Shown piece after piece: positions 46,611-55,306 of a stretch of 64,000 nucleotides of DNA. The stretch is from Thiohalomonas sp963783235 (GTDB taxonomy: Bacteria; Pseudomonadota; Gammaproteobacteria; Thiohalomonadales; Thiohalomonadaceae), in NCBI GenBank assembly GCA_963783235.1, contig CAWAMN010000001.1, positions 558,001 through 622,000 on the forward strand, read 5' to 3'. A model generated the notes under the pieces. It did no database searches, was not told where the DNA came from, and was given only the letters and a program-made list of their open reading frames with translations. The number at the start of each line of letters is the position of its first letter. The first letter of the stretch is position 1. Position numbers and translations under genes: made by a program.

Positions 46611-47080
46611 TGAGGAGCCGTGACCCGAAGTCCGTGTGGCTGGCACTCGCCTTTTGTTTGGTCGCCCGGTCGGCCGTAGCGGGCGGGTGGTGGGGAGCGT
46701 GGGAGGAAGGAGCGGACACCCGTGCGGTCCAGTCCAACCGCTATAACCCGTGGTCGGCGACGGCGCCTTCCGTGCCGCCCCGTCCCAGGGCGGAAGACGC
46801 CCATGGCCAACGAACCTGGAGCCAATTGGCTGCTCCCGTTTCCGAATGGGGTGATCGCCCCCAAAAGTGGAGACCGGACAGAAACCGCAATCGCGGTAAG
46901 GCTCAGGGACTCTATCGAAGAGATGTGACCGACCGGAGTCATTACAACGCCTATGGGCCGCCGATGGGTTACTCGGGGCTCTGGGTCTGGGGGATGCCTT
47001 CCGAACGGTTAAACCCTCTGTATGGCGGCTTTGGCATGCCGTCGTATTACCCGGGAGATCTCAACGGGATCGTCCCCTGA
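46607..47080 (+). CDS. Secreted Trp/Tyr/Pro-rich protein, unknown
   Basis: 157 residues. Signal peptide VWLALAFCLVARSAVA-GG. Mature part is Trp-, Arg- and Pro-rich, with a C-terminal aromatic/Gly block (NAYGPPMGYSGLWVWGMP, NPLYGGFGMPSYYPG). Related in style to the preceding gene and to the sulfur-globule-like protein downstream. No enzyme motif. Coupled to the previous gene by ATGA. Confidence 0.65.
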   Translation: MMRSRDPKSVWLALAFCLVARSAVAGGWWGAWEEGADTRAVQSNRYNPWSATAPSVPPRPRAEDAHGQRTWSQLAAPVSEWGDRPQKWRPDRNRNRGKAQGLYRRDVTDRSHYNAYGPPMGYSGLWVWGMPSERLNPLYGGFGMPSYYPGDLNGIVP

Positions 47081-47164
47081 TTTTTGTCGCAGAAGAACTT
47101 CCCACGCCCGTTGAGGGCAGGGAGGAACGGCCAGTAAGGTCAATCAACGAGTAGGAGATATCGC

Positions 47165-47628
47165 ATGAGAAAACTAAAGAGTGTTTTGGCAGCAGCCACT
47201 ATCGCCGGTGCCATCGCAATTCCGCTCCAAAGCGCCCAGGCGTGGGGCGGTCCCGGTTGGGGCGGTCCCGGTTGGGGGGCAGCAACTGGGGACCGTTCAA
47301 CGGTGACGGCTCCGGTGACTTCAGCATGAACTTCCGTGGCCGTGGTAACGGCTACGGTTACGGCCGGGGTTATGGCAATCCGGGTTACGGCTACGGTCCA
47401 GGGTACGGTTACGGCGCAGCGCCGGGATACGGTCCGGGATATGGCTATGCTCCGGCGCCGCGTTACGGGCAGGGCTACGGGCAGGGCTACGGGTACGCTC
47501 CGGCACCGGGTTATGGGCCGGGATACGGCTATGCTCCGGCGCCGGGCTATGGCCCGCGCGGTCCCTCGGGCGCTCCGGGGCGGCAGGCTCCCCAGCAGAA
47601 CCCGGGAAGCCAGGGCAGCGGTCAGTAG
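47165..47628 (+). pseudogene. Sulfur-globule-protein-like secreted Gly/Tyr repeat protein, frame split at a G6 tract
   Basis: Reads as a signal peptide (MRKLKSVLAAATIAGAIAI to AQA) followed by WGGPGWGGPGWG. At the six-G run 47274-47279 the frame breaks. The +1 frame (open from 47242) continues WGPFNGDGSGDFSMNF, then about eleven GYGYGPGYGYAPAPGYG-type repeats and a Pro/Gln tail. Adding one G joins them into ~154 residues of a typical Sgp-like envelope protein: exported, Gly/Tyr/Pro repeats. Without the extra G the 0-frame stops 18 codons later. Good SD GAGGAGATAT... context at ~47150. Indel error, mutation or slippage are all possible. Confidence 0.7.
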
Positions 47629-47740
47629 ATTGCCGCTGGAATCAGGGGTGCGTTGCACCCCGATTCTTCCACAGAGATTGCCGCGAATGCTTATAAACCT
47701 TTGCTGAAGTGGCTCTCTGCGGACTTTCCCGGCGCCTTAG

Positions 47741-47837
47741 CGGACTGTTAAAAAAGGGTTTTGTCCCTTCTCCCTCAGGGAAGGCTGGGATGCCCCCGAC
47801 CCTCTCGGTGGAGAGGGAGTTTTTCAACAGCCTGTTA
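47741..47837. mobile_element. MITE-like palindromic element, copy 2
   Basis: Right end TTTTTCAACAGCCTGTTAG matches the terminus of the 40.25-kb copy. The left end (GACTGTTAAAAAAGGG) is degenerate. Internal CCCTTCTCCCTCAGGGAAGG and CCCTCTCGGTGGAGAGGG hairpins are shared. It sits in the 362-bp gap between the sulfur-globule-like gene and the TPR gene; the rest of that gap shows nothing else. Confidence 0.65.
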
Positions 47838-47990
47838 GAAGCGCTGTGGTATCAAGGCAGAGCTTCTGCAGTGGTAGCAGCACACTGAACGGCCGTTACT
47901 CGCTGGATGACACCGGGTGGCCATAGTCGTGAACTGCGCGTTCTTTGGAGATTTTACCCAAGGTTTCTCAAATGCATCCTGAGGTTTGCC

Positions 47991-48563
47991 GTGAAGCTTC
48001 TTGAGCGGGTTTCCCACCCGATTTATCTACTGGTTCTGATCATCGGCTTTGCCATTTTCCTCAATCGGGGTGCGCTATTCGGCGGCGGCGATAGTCGCGA
48101 CCCGTCCGGACCGTTCGCTTCCCGTCCCGAAGCCGGGTCCGAGTCGGTGTCCCCGGTGGAAAAAAGCCCGTCGACTGCGCCACAAACCGTCGAGTCTACC
48201 GTCACGGCCGGTACACCTTTGGGCGACAGTGCAGAAGCGGTTGCCGATGCCGAGCCCTCGGCGCCGCATCAGCTCTGGCGTGAAGCACGGGTTGCGGCCT
48301 GGCATGGCGATCTGGAACGTTCGGAGCACCTTTATCGGAAGCTCGCGCAAGCCAGCCCAACCAATATGGATGCCTTCGGCGAACTCGGGAACGTGTTAAT
48401 GCGCAAGGGAGAGTGGAAAGCGGCGGCCCAGGCCTACTACCAGGCGGCCCTGCGGGCCAGGGAAAACGAACAACCGGGGGCCGCGTGGTACCTGCACAGT
48501 GTTATTGCCGGTCTAGATCACAACCTTGCGGTCGACCTGCGCCAACGCCTCAAGGCAGAATAG
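47991..48563 (+). CDS. Membrane-anchored TPR protein
   Basis: 190 residues from GTG 47991 (KLLERVSHPIYLLVLIIGFA). N-terminal TM (~9-27), a Ser/Pro/Glu-rich linker (~30-95), then tetratricopeptide-like helices (ARVAAWHGDLERSEHLYRKL; AFGELGNVLMRKGEWKAAAQ). Start chosen because the hydrophobic anchor begins there; an upstream ATG at 47907 is in frame. Likely a periplasm-facing scaffold. No specific partner visible. Confidence 0.7.
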   Translation: MKLLERVSHPIYLLVLIIGFAIFLNRGALFGGGDSRDPSGPFASRPEAGSESVSPVEKSPSTAPQTVESTVTAGTPLGDSAEAVADAEPSAPHQLWREARVAAWHGDLERSEHLYRKLAQASPTNMDAFGELGNVLMRKGEWKAAAQAYYQAALRARENEQPGAAWYLHSVIAGLDHNLAVDLRQRLKAE

Positions 48564-48900
48564 CGACACTGGCGATGATTGACCGCCGGCTTTAAGCTGG
48601 GCTGCGGATACGGGGATCGCGGCGTATTGGGCTGGTGCGCATCTTGTGGTTGCCTGCGGTGGCGTTTATCTGAACTACTACTTGGACACAATTTTTGTGC
48701 ATGGCCGGCTCGCCGGACGATATGCTTGGGCAGCAGCCGTGCAGAGCCTGAACGGAACCCGCGGGAAGGTGTCGGAGAATGATGGACGCCTTCGAGCCGG
48801 TGGCCCAAGCCTGTCGCAAGGATGCGACTACGCCATGCGCCAGGTCGGTGCTGCGTGAGCAGTGAGTTGGGGGCGTTCAAGCCATAATCTCGGTCGCCCC
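48564..48900. other. 337-bp spacer, no gene assigned
   Basis: Between the TPR and GTPase genes. Short open frames exist but have Cys/Arg-rich, unconserved-looking translations and no SD. A promoter for the GTPase gene is expected; TTGGACA near 48682 is the only candidate -35. Confidence 0.35.
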
Positions 48901-50448
48901 ATGGACCGAAACAGAATCAACGACGAACGGAGAAGAACATTGCGCGCCGATCCGGTTATTGAGACACGGCTGCAGAGTCTCGAGTCCCATCTCAAGCATG
49001 AAAATCCGGTTTTGCTTTCTGCGGTCAAGAGTTTCCGGGAGCTCGACAAGGTCGCCTATCGGATGGGACTCCTCAAACGCACGCAGTCCTACGCGACCCT
49101 GATTCCCTGGTGGCCGCTGGTTTCCATCCTGGGGACCTTCTCATCGGGCAAATCCACGTTCATCAATCATTACCTGGATTACCGATTGCAGACGACGGGC
49201 AATCAGGCGGTGGACGACAAGTTCACTGTCATGTGCCATGGCCGCGAAGGGGACGTGCATATCCTTCCGGGACTGGCACTGGATGCCGACCCGCGTTTTC
49301 CGTTCTATCAAATCGGCGAGGAGATCGAGAAGGTCGCGGAAGGGGAGGGACGGCGTGTCGATGCCTACCTTCAGCTCAAGACCTGCCCTTCGGAGGCGTT
49401 GCGCGGAAAGATTTTGATCGACTCGCCGGGCTTCGATGCGGACGAGCAGCGAACCTCGATCCTGAGGATCACCGAACATATCGTGGACCTTTCGGACTTG
49501 GTCCTGGTGTTCTTCGATGCCCGCCACCCCGAACCCGGTGCGATGCAGGACACCCTCGAGTACCTGGTCGCCGATACCATCCGCCGGCCCGATTCGAGCA
49601 AATTCCTCTACATCCTCAATCAGATCGACACCACCGCCCGTGAAGACAATCCGGAGGAGGTTTTCGGGGCCTGGCAACGGGCACTTTCGCAAAAAGGCCT
49701 GACGGCCGGTCGTTTCTACACCATCTATAATCCGGAAGCGGCGAACCCCATTGAGGATGAGAGTCTGCAGCGCCGCTTTGAAAGCAAACGCGATCGCGAC
49801 CTTAGCGAGATTCACAGCCGGATCGAACAGGTTACGACCGAGCGGGCCTATCGGATTGTCGGCGCACTGGAATCCACCGCCCGGGACATCGAAGAGCGGG
49901 TGGTTCCCTTGCTTGCGGAGGCCCTCGGCCGCTGGCGACGCCTCACTCTCGGCCTCGACGCCGTACTGTTTGGGGCCTTGATTGCCGCCTTTATGGCAGT
50001 CACGATTCAGGCGGGTTACTGGGAAGGTTTCCGGTTTACCGCTCCATGGTTCCAAAACCTGATCGACAACACCAACCTGAGTATTGCGGCCGCTGTCGCC
50101 GTAATCGCCGTTACGGCTTACCTGCATTACGCGATGCGCGGGATTGCCAGCCGCCGCGTCCTCAAGTGGCTCCTGGCCCGTGCCGAAAGCAGTCTGGACA
50201 GGGCGAGCCTCGCGGGAGCCTTTCGAAAAAGCACACGCATCTGGCACAGCCTGTTCAGCCAGACTCCGACGGGTTGGGGGCGTCGGGCGCGTAAGCGTAT
50301 CGCCCGTGTGGTCGCGGATACCGACCGCTTCGTGCAGAGTCTGAATGATCGGTTCGCGGACCCAACCGGGTCCCGCCGATTGGACAAGGCCGTGGAATAC
50401 GAAGCCCCCAAGCCGACGGCAGTCACTTCTGACAGCGAGCCGCTGTGA
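48901..50448 (+). CDS. Dynamin-like GTPase, two-TM
   Basis: 515 residues from ATG 48901. G1 P-loop GTFSSGKST (residues 78-86), G3 DSPGF (~168), G4 NQID (~232). The leading helical segment and the long helical region after the GTPase core resemble bacterial dynamin-like proteins. Two TMs (~345-367, ~388-408) follow, then a basic helical tail. May remodel membranes or guard envelope integrity. Upstream in-frame ATG at 48862 is possible but lacks family character. Followed by uvrY after 75 bp. Confidence 0.8.
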   Translation: MDRNRINDERRRTLRADPVIETRLQSLESHLKHENPVLLSAVKSFRELDKVAYRMGLLKRTQSYATLIPWWPLVSILGTFSSGKSTFINHYLDYRLQTTGNQAVDDKFTVMCHGREGDVHILPGLALDADPRFPFYQIGEEIEKVAEGEGRRVDAYLQLKTCPSEALRGKILIDSPGFDADEQRTSILRITEHIVDLSDLVLVFFDARHPEPGAMQDTLEYLVADTIRRPDSSKFLYILNQIDTTAREDNPEEVFGAWQRALSQKGLTAGRFYTIYNPEAANPIEDESLQRRFESKRDRDLSEIHSRIEQVTTERAYRIVGALESTARDIEERVVPLLAEALGRWRRLTLGLDAVLFGALIAAFMAVTIQAGYWEGFRFTAPWFQNLIDNTNLSIAAAVAVIAVTAYLHYAMRGIASRRVLKWLLARAESSLDRASLAGAFRKSTRIWHSLFSQTPTGWGRRARKRIARVVADTDRFVQSLNDRFADPTGSRRLDKAVEYEAPKPTAVTSDSEPL

Positions 50449-50523
50449 GGCTATAATCGCCCACGTCCGTTTGCCCTGGAGGGGCACGGCCCGCGTTTTC
50501 CTTCAAGGTCCAGAAGCTAACGT

Positions 50524-51165
50524 ATGATAAAGGTTCTACTTGTCGACGACCATGAGCTGGTCCGGACCGGCATCCGCCGGCTACTGGAAGACGTAGCGGA
50601 CATCGATGTCTGTGGTGAAGCCTCCAGCGGCGAAGAGGCGCTGAGCACGGTTACCGACTGCCGTCCGGACGTGGTGTTGATGGATTTGAGTATGCCCGGG
50701 ATCGGTGGGCTTGAAACCACCCGAAAGCTCTCACTGCATGCCCCGGAGGTGGCCGTCATCATCGTCACCGTCCACACCGATGCGCCTTTTCCGAGCCGCC
50801 TGATGCAAGCCGGTGCGATGGGGTATCTCTCCAAAGGGGGAAGCCTGGATGAGATGCTGCACGCTATTCGGGAAGTGAAGGGCGGCGGGCGCTACATCAG
50901 CCCCAATATCGCCCAGAACCTGGCGCTGTCTCTGATGGATGAAGAGGACGAAACCCCGTTCTCGGTCCTCTCCGAACGGGAGTTGCAGGTCATGTTCATG
51001 CTCATCCAGGGTCAGAAGGTCACCGATATCTCCGAAAAGCTGAACCTCAGTCCGAAGACCATCAGCACGTACCGACATCGCGTATTCGATAAACTCAAGG
51101 TCAAAAACGATGCGGGGCTTACGCGTTTAGCGATGCGTCACGGACTATTGGATGGCGTTTCCTGA
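50524..51165 (+). CDS. uvrY: UvrY/GacA-type response regulator
   Basis: 213 residues: receiver domain with VDDHELVRTGIRRLLE, phospho-Asp in VVLMDLSMPGIGG and Lys in YLSKGG; LuxR-type HTH at ~145-205 (LSERELQVMFMLIQGQKVTD, SPKTISTYRHRVFDKL). In gammaproteobacteria BarA/GacS activates it to drive csrB/csrC-type sRNAs that sequester CsrA. Genetic linkage to uvrC is the classic arrangement. Confidence 0.95.
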   Translation: MIKVLLVDDHELVRTGIRRLLEDVADIDVCGEASSGEEALSTVTDCRPDVVLMDLSMPGIGGLETTRKLSLHAPEVAVIIVTVHTDAPFPSRLMQAGAMGYLSKGGSLDEMLHAIREVKGGGRYISPNIAQNLALSLMDEEDETPFSVLSERELQVMFMLIQGQKVTDISEKLNLSPKTISTYRHRVFDKLKVKNDAGLTRLAMRHGLLDGVS

Positions 51166-51293
51166 GATATCATTGACTTACCTTTTGTTTTTAATCCGAA
51201 ATATAAAGTAGTACCCTCCGACTTCCCCTCTGCTGCGGGGAACCGCCGACCGACATCGGCTTCCAAATCCGGAAAAGGTGTCCGAAATCCGAC

Positions 51294-53138
51294 ATGGCCT
51301 CCGATAATCAGGAAACCTTCGATATCCAGGGTTTTCTCCAGACCCTTACCACCCGTCCGGGCGTCTACCGCATGCTCGACCGGGAAGGGAAGATCATTTA
51401 TGTCGGAAAGGCCCGGAACCTGAAACGACGCGTTTCAAGTTACTTCCAGCGCCGTGACGATTCCCCAAAGACCCGCAGCCTGGTAACGCACATCCGCAGC
51501 ATCGAAGTGACAGTGACGCAAACCGAGGGTGAGGCGCTGCTGCTTGAAAACAATCTGATCAAAAAGCACCGCCCTCGCTACAACGTGCTGCTGCGGGACG
51601 ACAAGAGTTATCCGTATATCTTTCTCTCCGACGGCCCCTTTCCGCGTCTTGGTTTTCACCGTGGGCGCCGCCGGGCCAAGGGACGCTATTTCGGCCCGTT
51701 TCCCAACGCCTCGGCGGTACGCGAAAGCCTGAGCCTGCTCCAAAAGCTGTTTCCGGTGCGCCAGTGCGAAGACAGCTACTTTGCCAACCGAAACCGGCCC
51801 TGCCTGCAGTACCAGATAAAGCGCTGTACCGGTCCCTGTGTGGACCTGGTGGACGAGGCCGCTTATGCCGAGGATGTACGCCACTCGGTGATGTTTCTGG
51901 AGGGTAAGAACAGCCAGGTCATCGACGAACTGGTGCAGCGCATGGAACAGGCCTCAGAGAAGCTGAAGTTCGAAGAGGCGGCCCGTTACCGCGACCAGAT
52001 CGTCAACCTGCGGCGCGTCCAGGAGAAGCAGTACGTCAGTGGAGAGCGGGGCGACCTGGATGTCCTCGCGGTTCACCAGCAGGCCGGTGTCAGTTGCGTC
52101 CAGGTCTTTTTCATCCGCGCGGGCCGCAATCTCGGCAATCGGATCTACTACCCCCAACAGACGGCCCATGCCCCGGCATCGGAGGTGATCGGCGCTTTCA
52201 TCGCTCAATACTATCTCGCCAACCGCACGGACCGGCCGGTGCCTCCCGAACTGCTCCTCAATGTGGAGCCCGAAGACCGCGAGTTGCTGGAAGAGGTCCT
52301 GGGGGAGCGGGCCGGCCGCAAGGTGGCGGTGACGGCCAAGGTGCGTGGCGACAGGGCCCGCTGGGTGGAGATGGCGACCAGGAACGCCGAGCATGCCCTG
52401 GCGGCACATCTGGCGAGTCGGAGCAGCCAGCAAAAGCGCTTCGAGGCCTTGCAGGAAGAGCTCGGACTGAGCGATATGCCCCGTCGCATCGAGTGCTTCG
52501 ATATCAGCCACACGCGCGGCGAGGCCACCGTTGCCTCCTGTGTGGTGTTCGACAATAACGGGCCGCTCAAATCGGATTACCGCCGGTTTAACATCGAAAA
52601 CATCACCCCCGGTGACGACTATGCCGCGATGCACCAGGCACTCACCCGGCGTTTTCGCCGCCTGAAAGAGGAGGATGGCAAGCTGCCCGACGTATTGCTC
52701 ATCGACGGCGGTAAAGGGCAGCTCTCCCAGGCGGAGGCGGTGCTGAGCGAGCTGCAGGTCGTGGGCGTGATACTGATCGGCGTCGCCAAAGGGCCGACCC
52801 GCCGGCCCGGGCTGGAGCAGTTGATCATTTCCGGGCACAATAGCCCCGTTTCGCTGCCGCCCGATTCGCCGGCGCTGCACCTGATTCAACAGGTTCGTGA
52901 CGAAGCCCACCGTTTCGCCATTGCGGGCCATCGGCAACGGCGCGCCAAGGCCCGCCGCAGTTCGCCGCTGGAGGCGATTGAGGGATTGGGCCCGAAGCGG
53001 CGACAGCAGCTTCTGCGCCAGTTTGGAGGGCTTCAGGAAGTGCTACGTGCGGGAATCGAAGACCTGAGTTCCGTGCACGGCATCAGCCGACAGTTGGCAC
53101 AACGTATCTATGACGCCCTGCATCCGGACGTAAAATGA
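51294..53138 (+). CDS. uvrC: Excinuclease ABC subunit C
   Basis: 614 residues. GIY-YIG nuclease domain (~15-95, RPGVYRMLDREGKIIYVGKA), UVR domain (~205-240), RNase H-like C-terminal nuclease (IECFDISHTRGEATVASCVV; DVLLIDGGKGQL) and tandem HhH (LEAIEGLGPKRRQQLLRQFG; VHGISRQLAQRIYDAL). Makes both incisions in nucleotide excision repair. A 128-bp AT-rich spacer after uvrY may carry its own promoter. Confidence 0.97.
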   Translation: MASDNQETFDIQGFLQTLTTRPGVYRMLDREGKIIYVGKARNLKRRVSSYFQRRDDSPKTRSLVTHIRSIEVTVTQTEGEALLLENNLIKKHRPRYNVLLRDDKSYPYIFLSDGPFPRLGFHRGRRRAKGRYFGPFPNASAVRESLSLLQKLFPVRQCEDSYFANRNRPCLQYQIKRCTGPCVDLVDEAAYAEDVRHSVMFLEGKNSQVIDELVQRMEQASEKLKFEEAARYRDQIVNLRRVQEKQYVSGERGDLDVLAVHQQAGVSCVQVFFIRAGRNLGNRIYYPQQTAHAPASEVIGAFIAQYYLANRTDRPVPPELLLNVEPEDRELLEEVLGERAGRKVAVTAKVRGDRARWVEMATRNAEHALAAHLASRSSQQKRFEALQEELGLSDMPRRIECFDISHTRGEATVASCVVFDNNGPLKSDYRRFNIENITPGDDYAAMHQALTRRFRRLKEEDGKLPDVLLIDGGKGQLSQAEAVLSELQVVGVILIGVAKGPTRRPGLEQLIISGHNSPVSLPPDSPALHLIQQVRDEAHRFAIAGHRQRRAKARRSSPLEAIEGLGPKRRQQLLRQFGGLQEVLRAGIEDLSSVHGISRQLAQRIYDALHPDVK

Positions 53139-53139
53139 C

Positions 53140-53724
53140 ATGAGATTCACCATACCGACACTCCTGACGCTCCTGCGTATCGTCCTGATCCCGGTGTTCG
53201 TGGTTTTCTACTACCTGCCGGTAGAGTGGGCGAACCTCGCCACCACCGCCATCTTTGCGTTTGCCGCGGTCACCGACTGGCTCGACGGGTACCTGGCAAG
53301 ACGACTGAAGGCTCATTCGTCATTCGGGGCGTTTCTCGACCCGGTGGCGGACAAATTGATGGTGACGACCGCACTGGTCTTGATCGTCGACAGCAACCCC
53401 ACCTCGGTCAGCGGTGTTTGGCTGGCGCTGCCGGCCGCTATCATCGTCGGCCGGGAAATTACCATTTCCGCACTTCGCGAGTGGATGGCGGAGCTGGGAG
53501 CCACCGCCACCGTCGCCGTCAGCATGCTCGGCAAAGTCAAGACAACGGCGCAGATGGCGGCGCTTCTGCTACTCATCTACCAACAGCCCCTTGCGGGTGT
53601 GCCGACCGCTCTGGTAGGATTCGCGCTTCTTTACATCGCCGCAGTTCTGACGCTCTGGTCCATGGCGATGTACGTGAGGTCGGCATGGCCAGTCCTTGCG
53701 GCTCGGGAAGGTTCGAGACTCTAG
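53140..53724 (+). CDS. pgsA: CDP-diacylglycerol-glycerol-3-phosphate 3-phosphatidyltransferase
   Basis: 194 residues, several TMs. CDP-alcohol phosphotransferase motif DWLDGYLARRLKAHSSFGAF followed by LDPVADKL (D-G-x2-A-R-x8-G-x3-D-x3-D pattern). First committed step to phosphatidylglycerol. Starts one base after the uvrC stop; followed by two tRNA genes as in E. coli. Confidence 0.95.
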   Translation: MRFTIPTLLTLLRIVLIPVFVVFYYLPVEWANLATTAIFAFAAVTDWLDGYLARRLKAHSSFGAFLDPVADKLMVTTALVLIVDSNPTSVSGVWLALPAAIIVGREITISALREWMAELGATATVAVSMLGKVKTTAQMAALLLLIYQQPLAGVPTALVGFALLYIAAVLTLWSMAMYVRSAWPVLAAREGSRL

Positions 53725-53782
53725 CAATAGCACTTGACAGCGAATCTCTCCTGAATAAAATGAGCGTCGCTTTTGAATTGAT

Positions 53783-53858
53783 GCGGGAATAGCTCAGCTG
53801 GTAGAGCACAACCTTGCCAAGGTTGGGGTCGCGAGTTCGAATCTCGTTTCCCGCTCCA
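53783..53858 (+). tRNA. tRNA-Gly(GCC)
   Basis: 76 nt: acceptor GCGGGAA/TTCCCGC, D-arm GCTCAGCTGGTAGAGC, anticodon stem CAACC/GGTTG with loop TTGCCAA, T-arm GCGAGTTCGAATCTCGT, encoded TCCA. Equivalent of E. coli glyW after pgsA. Confidence 0.97.
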
Positions 53859-53866
53859 AAACGCCG

Positions 53867-53900
53867 AACCTCGGCCGGAAGTGTGCCGAGGTTTTTTTTT
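53867..53900 (+). terminator. Hairpin with T9 between tRNA-Gly and tRNA-Cys
   Basis: AACCTCGGC / GCCGAGGTT stem, 9-nt loop, followed by an unbroken T run. A strong intrinsic terminator, unusual between two tRNA genes that are normally co-transcribed; tRNA-Cys may then need its own promoter. Confidence 0.8.
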
Positions 53901-53901
53901 C

Positions 53902-53975
53902 GGCTGGGTGGCAGAGTGGCTATGCAGCGGCCTGCAAAGCCGTGTACAGCGGTTCGATTCCGCTCCCAGCCTCCA
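53902..53975 (+). tRNA. tRNA-Cys(GCA); probable integration target
   Basis: 74 nt: acceptor GGCTGGG/CCCAGCC, anticodon loop CTGCAAA, T-arm GCGGTTCGATTCCGC, encoded TCCA. An integrase gene starts 168 bp downstream in the same direction, the usual geometry for tRNA-targeted elements, so the attachment core is probably the 3' half of this tRNA. The second att copy lies outside the window. Confidence 0.95.
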
Positions 53976-53991
53976 TAAATCAGTAGCTTAG

Positions 53992-54015
53992 AACCCGGCT
54001 CCGGCCGGGTTTTTT
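53992..54015 (+). terminator. Terminator after tRNA-Cys
   Basis: AACCCGGC / GCCGGGTT, 8-bp stem with TCCG loop followed by T6, just past the tRNA. Because it lies beyond the presumed att core, it could belong to the integrated element. Confidence 0.75.
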
Positions 54016-54142
54016 GTTTCCCCCTGCCTCAGACGTATCCCTGCCACCCGAATTGATCCCTTTGACACCCGGAACATAGTCGTCTAGGTTGTGTACGCGA
54101 GATTCAGTTGCCATGGATGGCCCAACGGAGAGGAGTCGGTCC

Positions 54143-55306
54143 ATGGCTACGAAACGCCGTCGAGGTAAAACCTGGCAATACATTGTTAAGCGCTCCGGGC
54201 TGCTGCCCAAACCCCTGCACCTGACATTCGATACCGAGGCGGAGGGTGATGCTTATGTCGCCAAGCTCGAAGCCCTTCTCGATAAGGGTATCGTCCCGCC
54301 CGATTTCCAAGAGTCCACCTCCGGAGACCGCTACCGCACCATCCACGATCTGGTCCGGGCTTACACCACAGCGGTCTCTATCTCCGAGACGGATGAGGGC
54401 GTGCTCGGGGTGATCCGAGAGCGCGTCGGTTCGGTACCATTGACCAAGGCTGGCACCTACGACTGGGCTGAGCACTGGGTCACAACGATGAAGCGCGAGC
54501 GGCAGATGTCCCCCGTCACTATCCGCCACCATGTGGGGGCGCTGGCTCGATGCTTCGACTGGGCGGGGCGCAAAGGGGTGACGGTCGTGGCTATTAACCC
54601 GCTGCGCCAGCTGCCGCGGGGGTATGCGACCTATACTGAGGAGGACCGTCGGGCGCTGGGCGAGGAGGAGGCCCCCGAGGAGGAGTACCGCGACCGCCGT
54701 CTCGACGACCCCAAGGAAGAGGAAGCTATTCGGGAGATCCTCGACGGAGTCAAGCCCGAGGGAAGACAACGCCCCATGGACCTGCCCTGGCAGGGAGCGC
54801 TGGAGTGTCTGTTTGACCTGGCAATCGAATCGGCCATGCGTATGCGGGAAATGTACACGCTCGATCTGAAGCAGGTGGATCTGAAACAGCGCACGGTGTT
54901 TTTGGAGAAGACGAAGAACGGGAATAAGCGCCAGGTTCCGCTATCGAGCGTGGCCGTGGAGAAGATCACTGGGTACATGGCGCAGGTGGAAAAGAAGGAA
55001 CGGGGGATGGAGGGGTTCAGCTTCGAGGGTGGGCGACTGTTCCCGTGGTGGGATGGGAACACAGACTCCCTGACGTTGCGTCGAGTAACCTCGAAGCTCA
55101 GCCGTCAGTACAAGCGGATCTTCGAGGCCGCGGGTGCTGAGGGGCTCGGGTTCCACGACCTTCGCCACGAGGCAACTTCGCGACTGTTCGAGAGGACCGA
55201 TTTGTCGGATTTGGAGATCGCCTCGATTACCGGGCACAAAGACCCGCGAGTGCTGAAACGTTATGCGAATCTTCGGGCGTCGAAATTAGCGGGGAGGCTA
55301 TGGTAG
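54143..55306 (+). CDS. Tyrosine recombinase / phage integrase
   Basis: 387 residues from ATG 54143 with SD GAGAGGAG. N-terminal arm-binding and core-binding SAM-like domain (~95-165), then a catalytic domain with Arg in ESAMRMREMYTLDL, Lys in KTKNGNKRQVPL, His-x2-Arg in HDLRHEATSRLFE, His in ITGHKD and nucleophile Tyr in LKRYANL. Mediates integration/excision, probably at tRNA-Cys. Its 3' end overlaps the convergent HTH gene by 9 bp. Confidence 0.92.
   Translation: MATKRRRGKTWQYIVKRSGLLPKPLHLTFDTEAEGDAYVAKLEALLDKGIVPPDFQESTSGDRYRTIHDLVRAYTTAVSISETDEGVLGVIRERVGSVPLTKAGTYDWAEHWVTTMKRERQMSPVTIRHHVGALARCFDWAGRKGVTVVAINPLRQLPRGYATYTEEDRRALGEEEAPEEEYRDRRLDDPKEEEAIREILDGVKPEGRQRPMDLPWQGALECLFDLAIESAMRMREMYTLDLKQVDLKQRTVFLEKTKNGNKRQVPLSSVAVEKITGYMAQVEKKERGMEGFSFEGGRLFPWWDGNTDSLTLRRVTSKLSRQYKRIFEAAGAEGLGFHDLRHEATSRLFERTDLSDLEIASITGHKDPRVLKRYANLRASKLAGRLW

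Noticed and set aside
48579..48858. Short Cys-rich frames in the TPR-GTPase spacer
   Set aside because: No SD, no conserved character, and they overlap each other in several frames.
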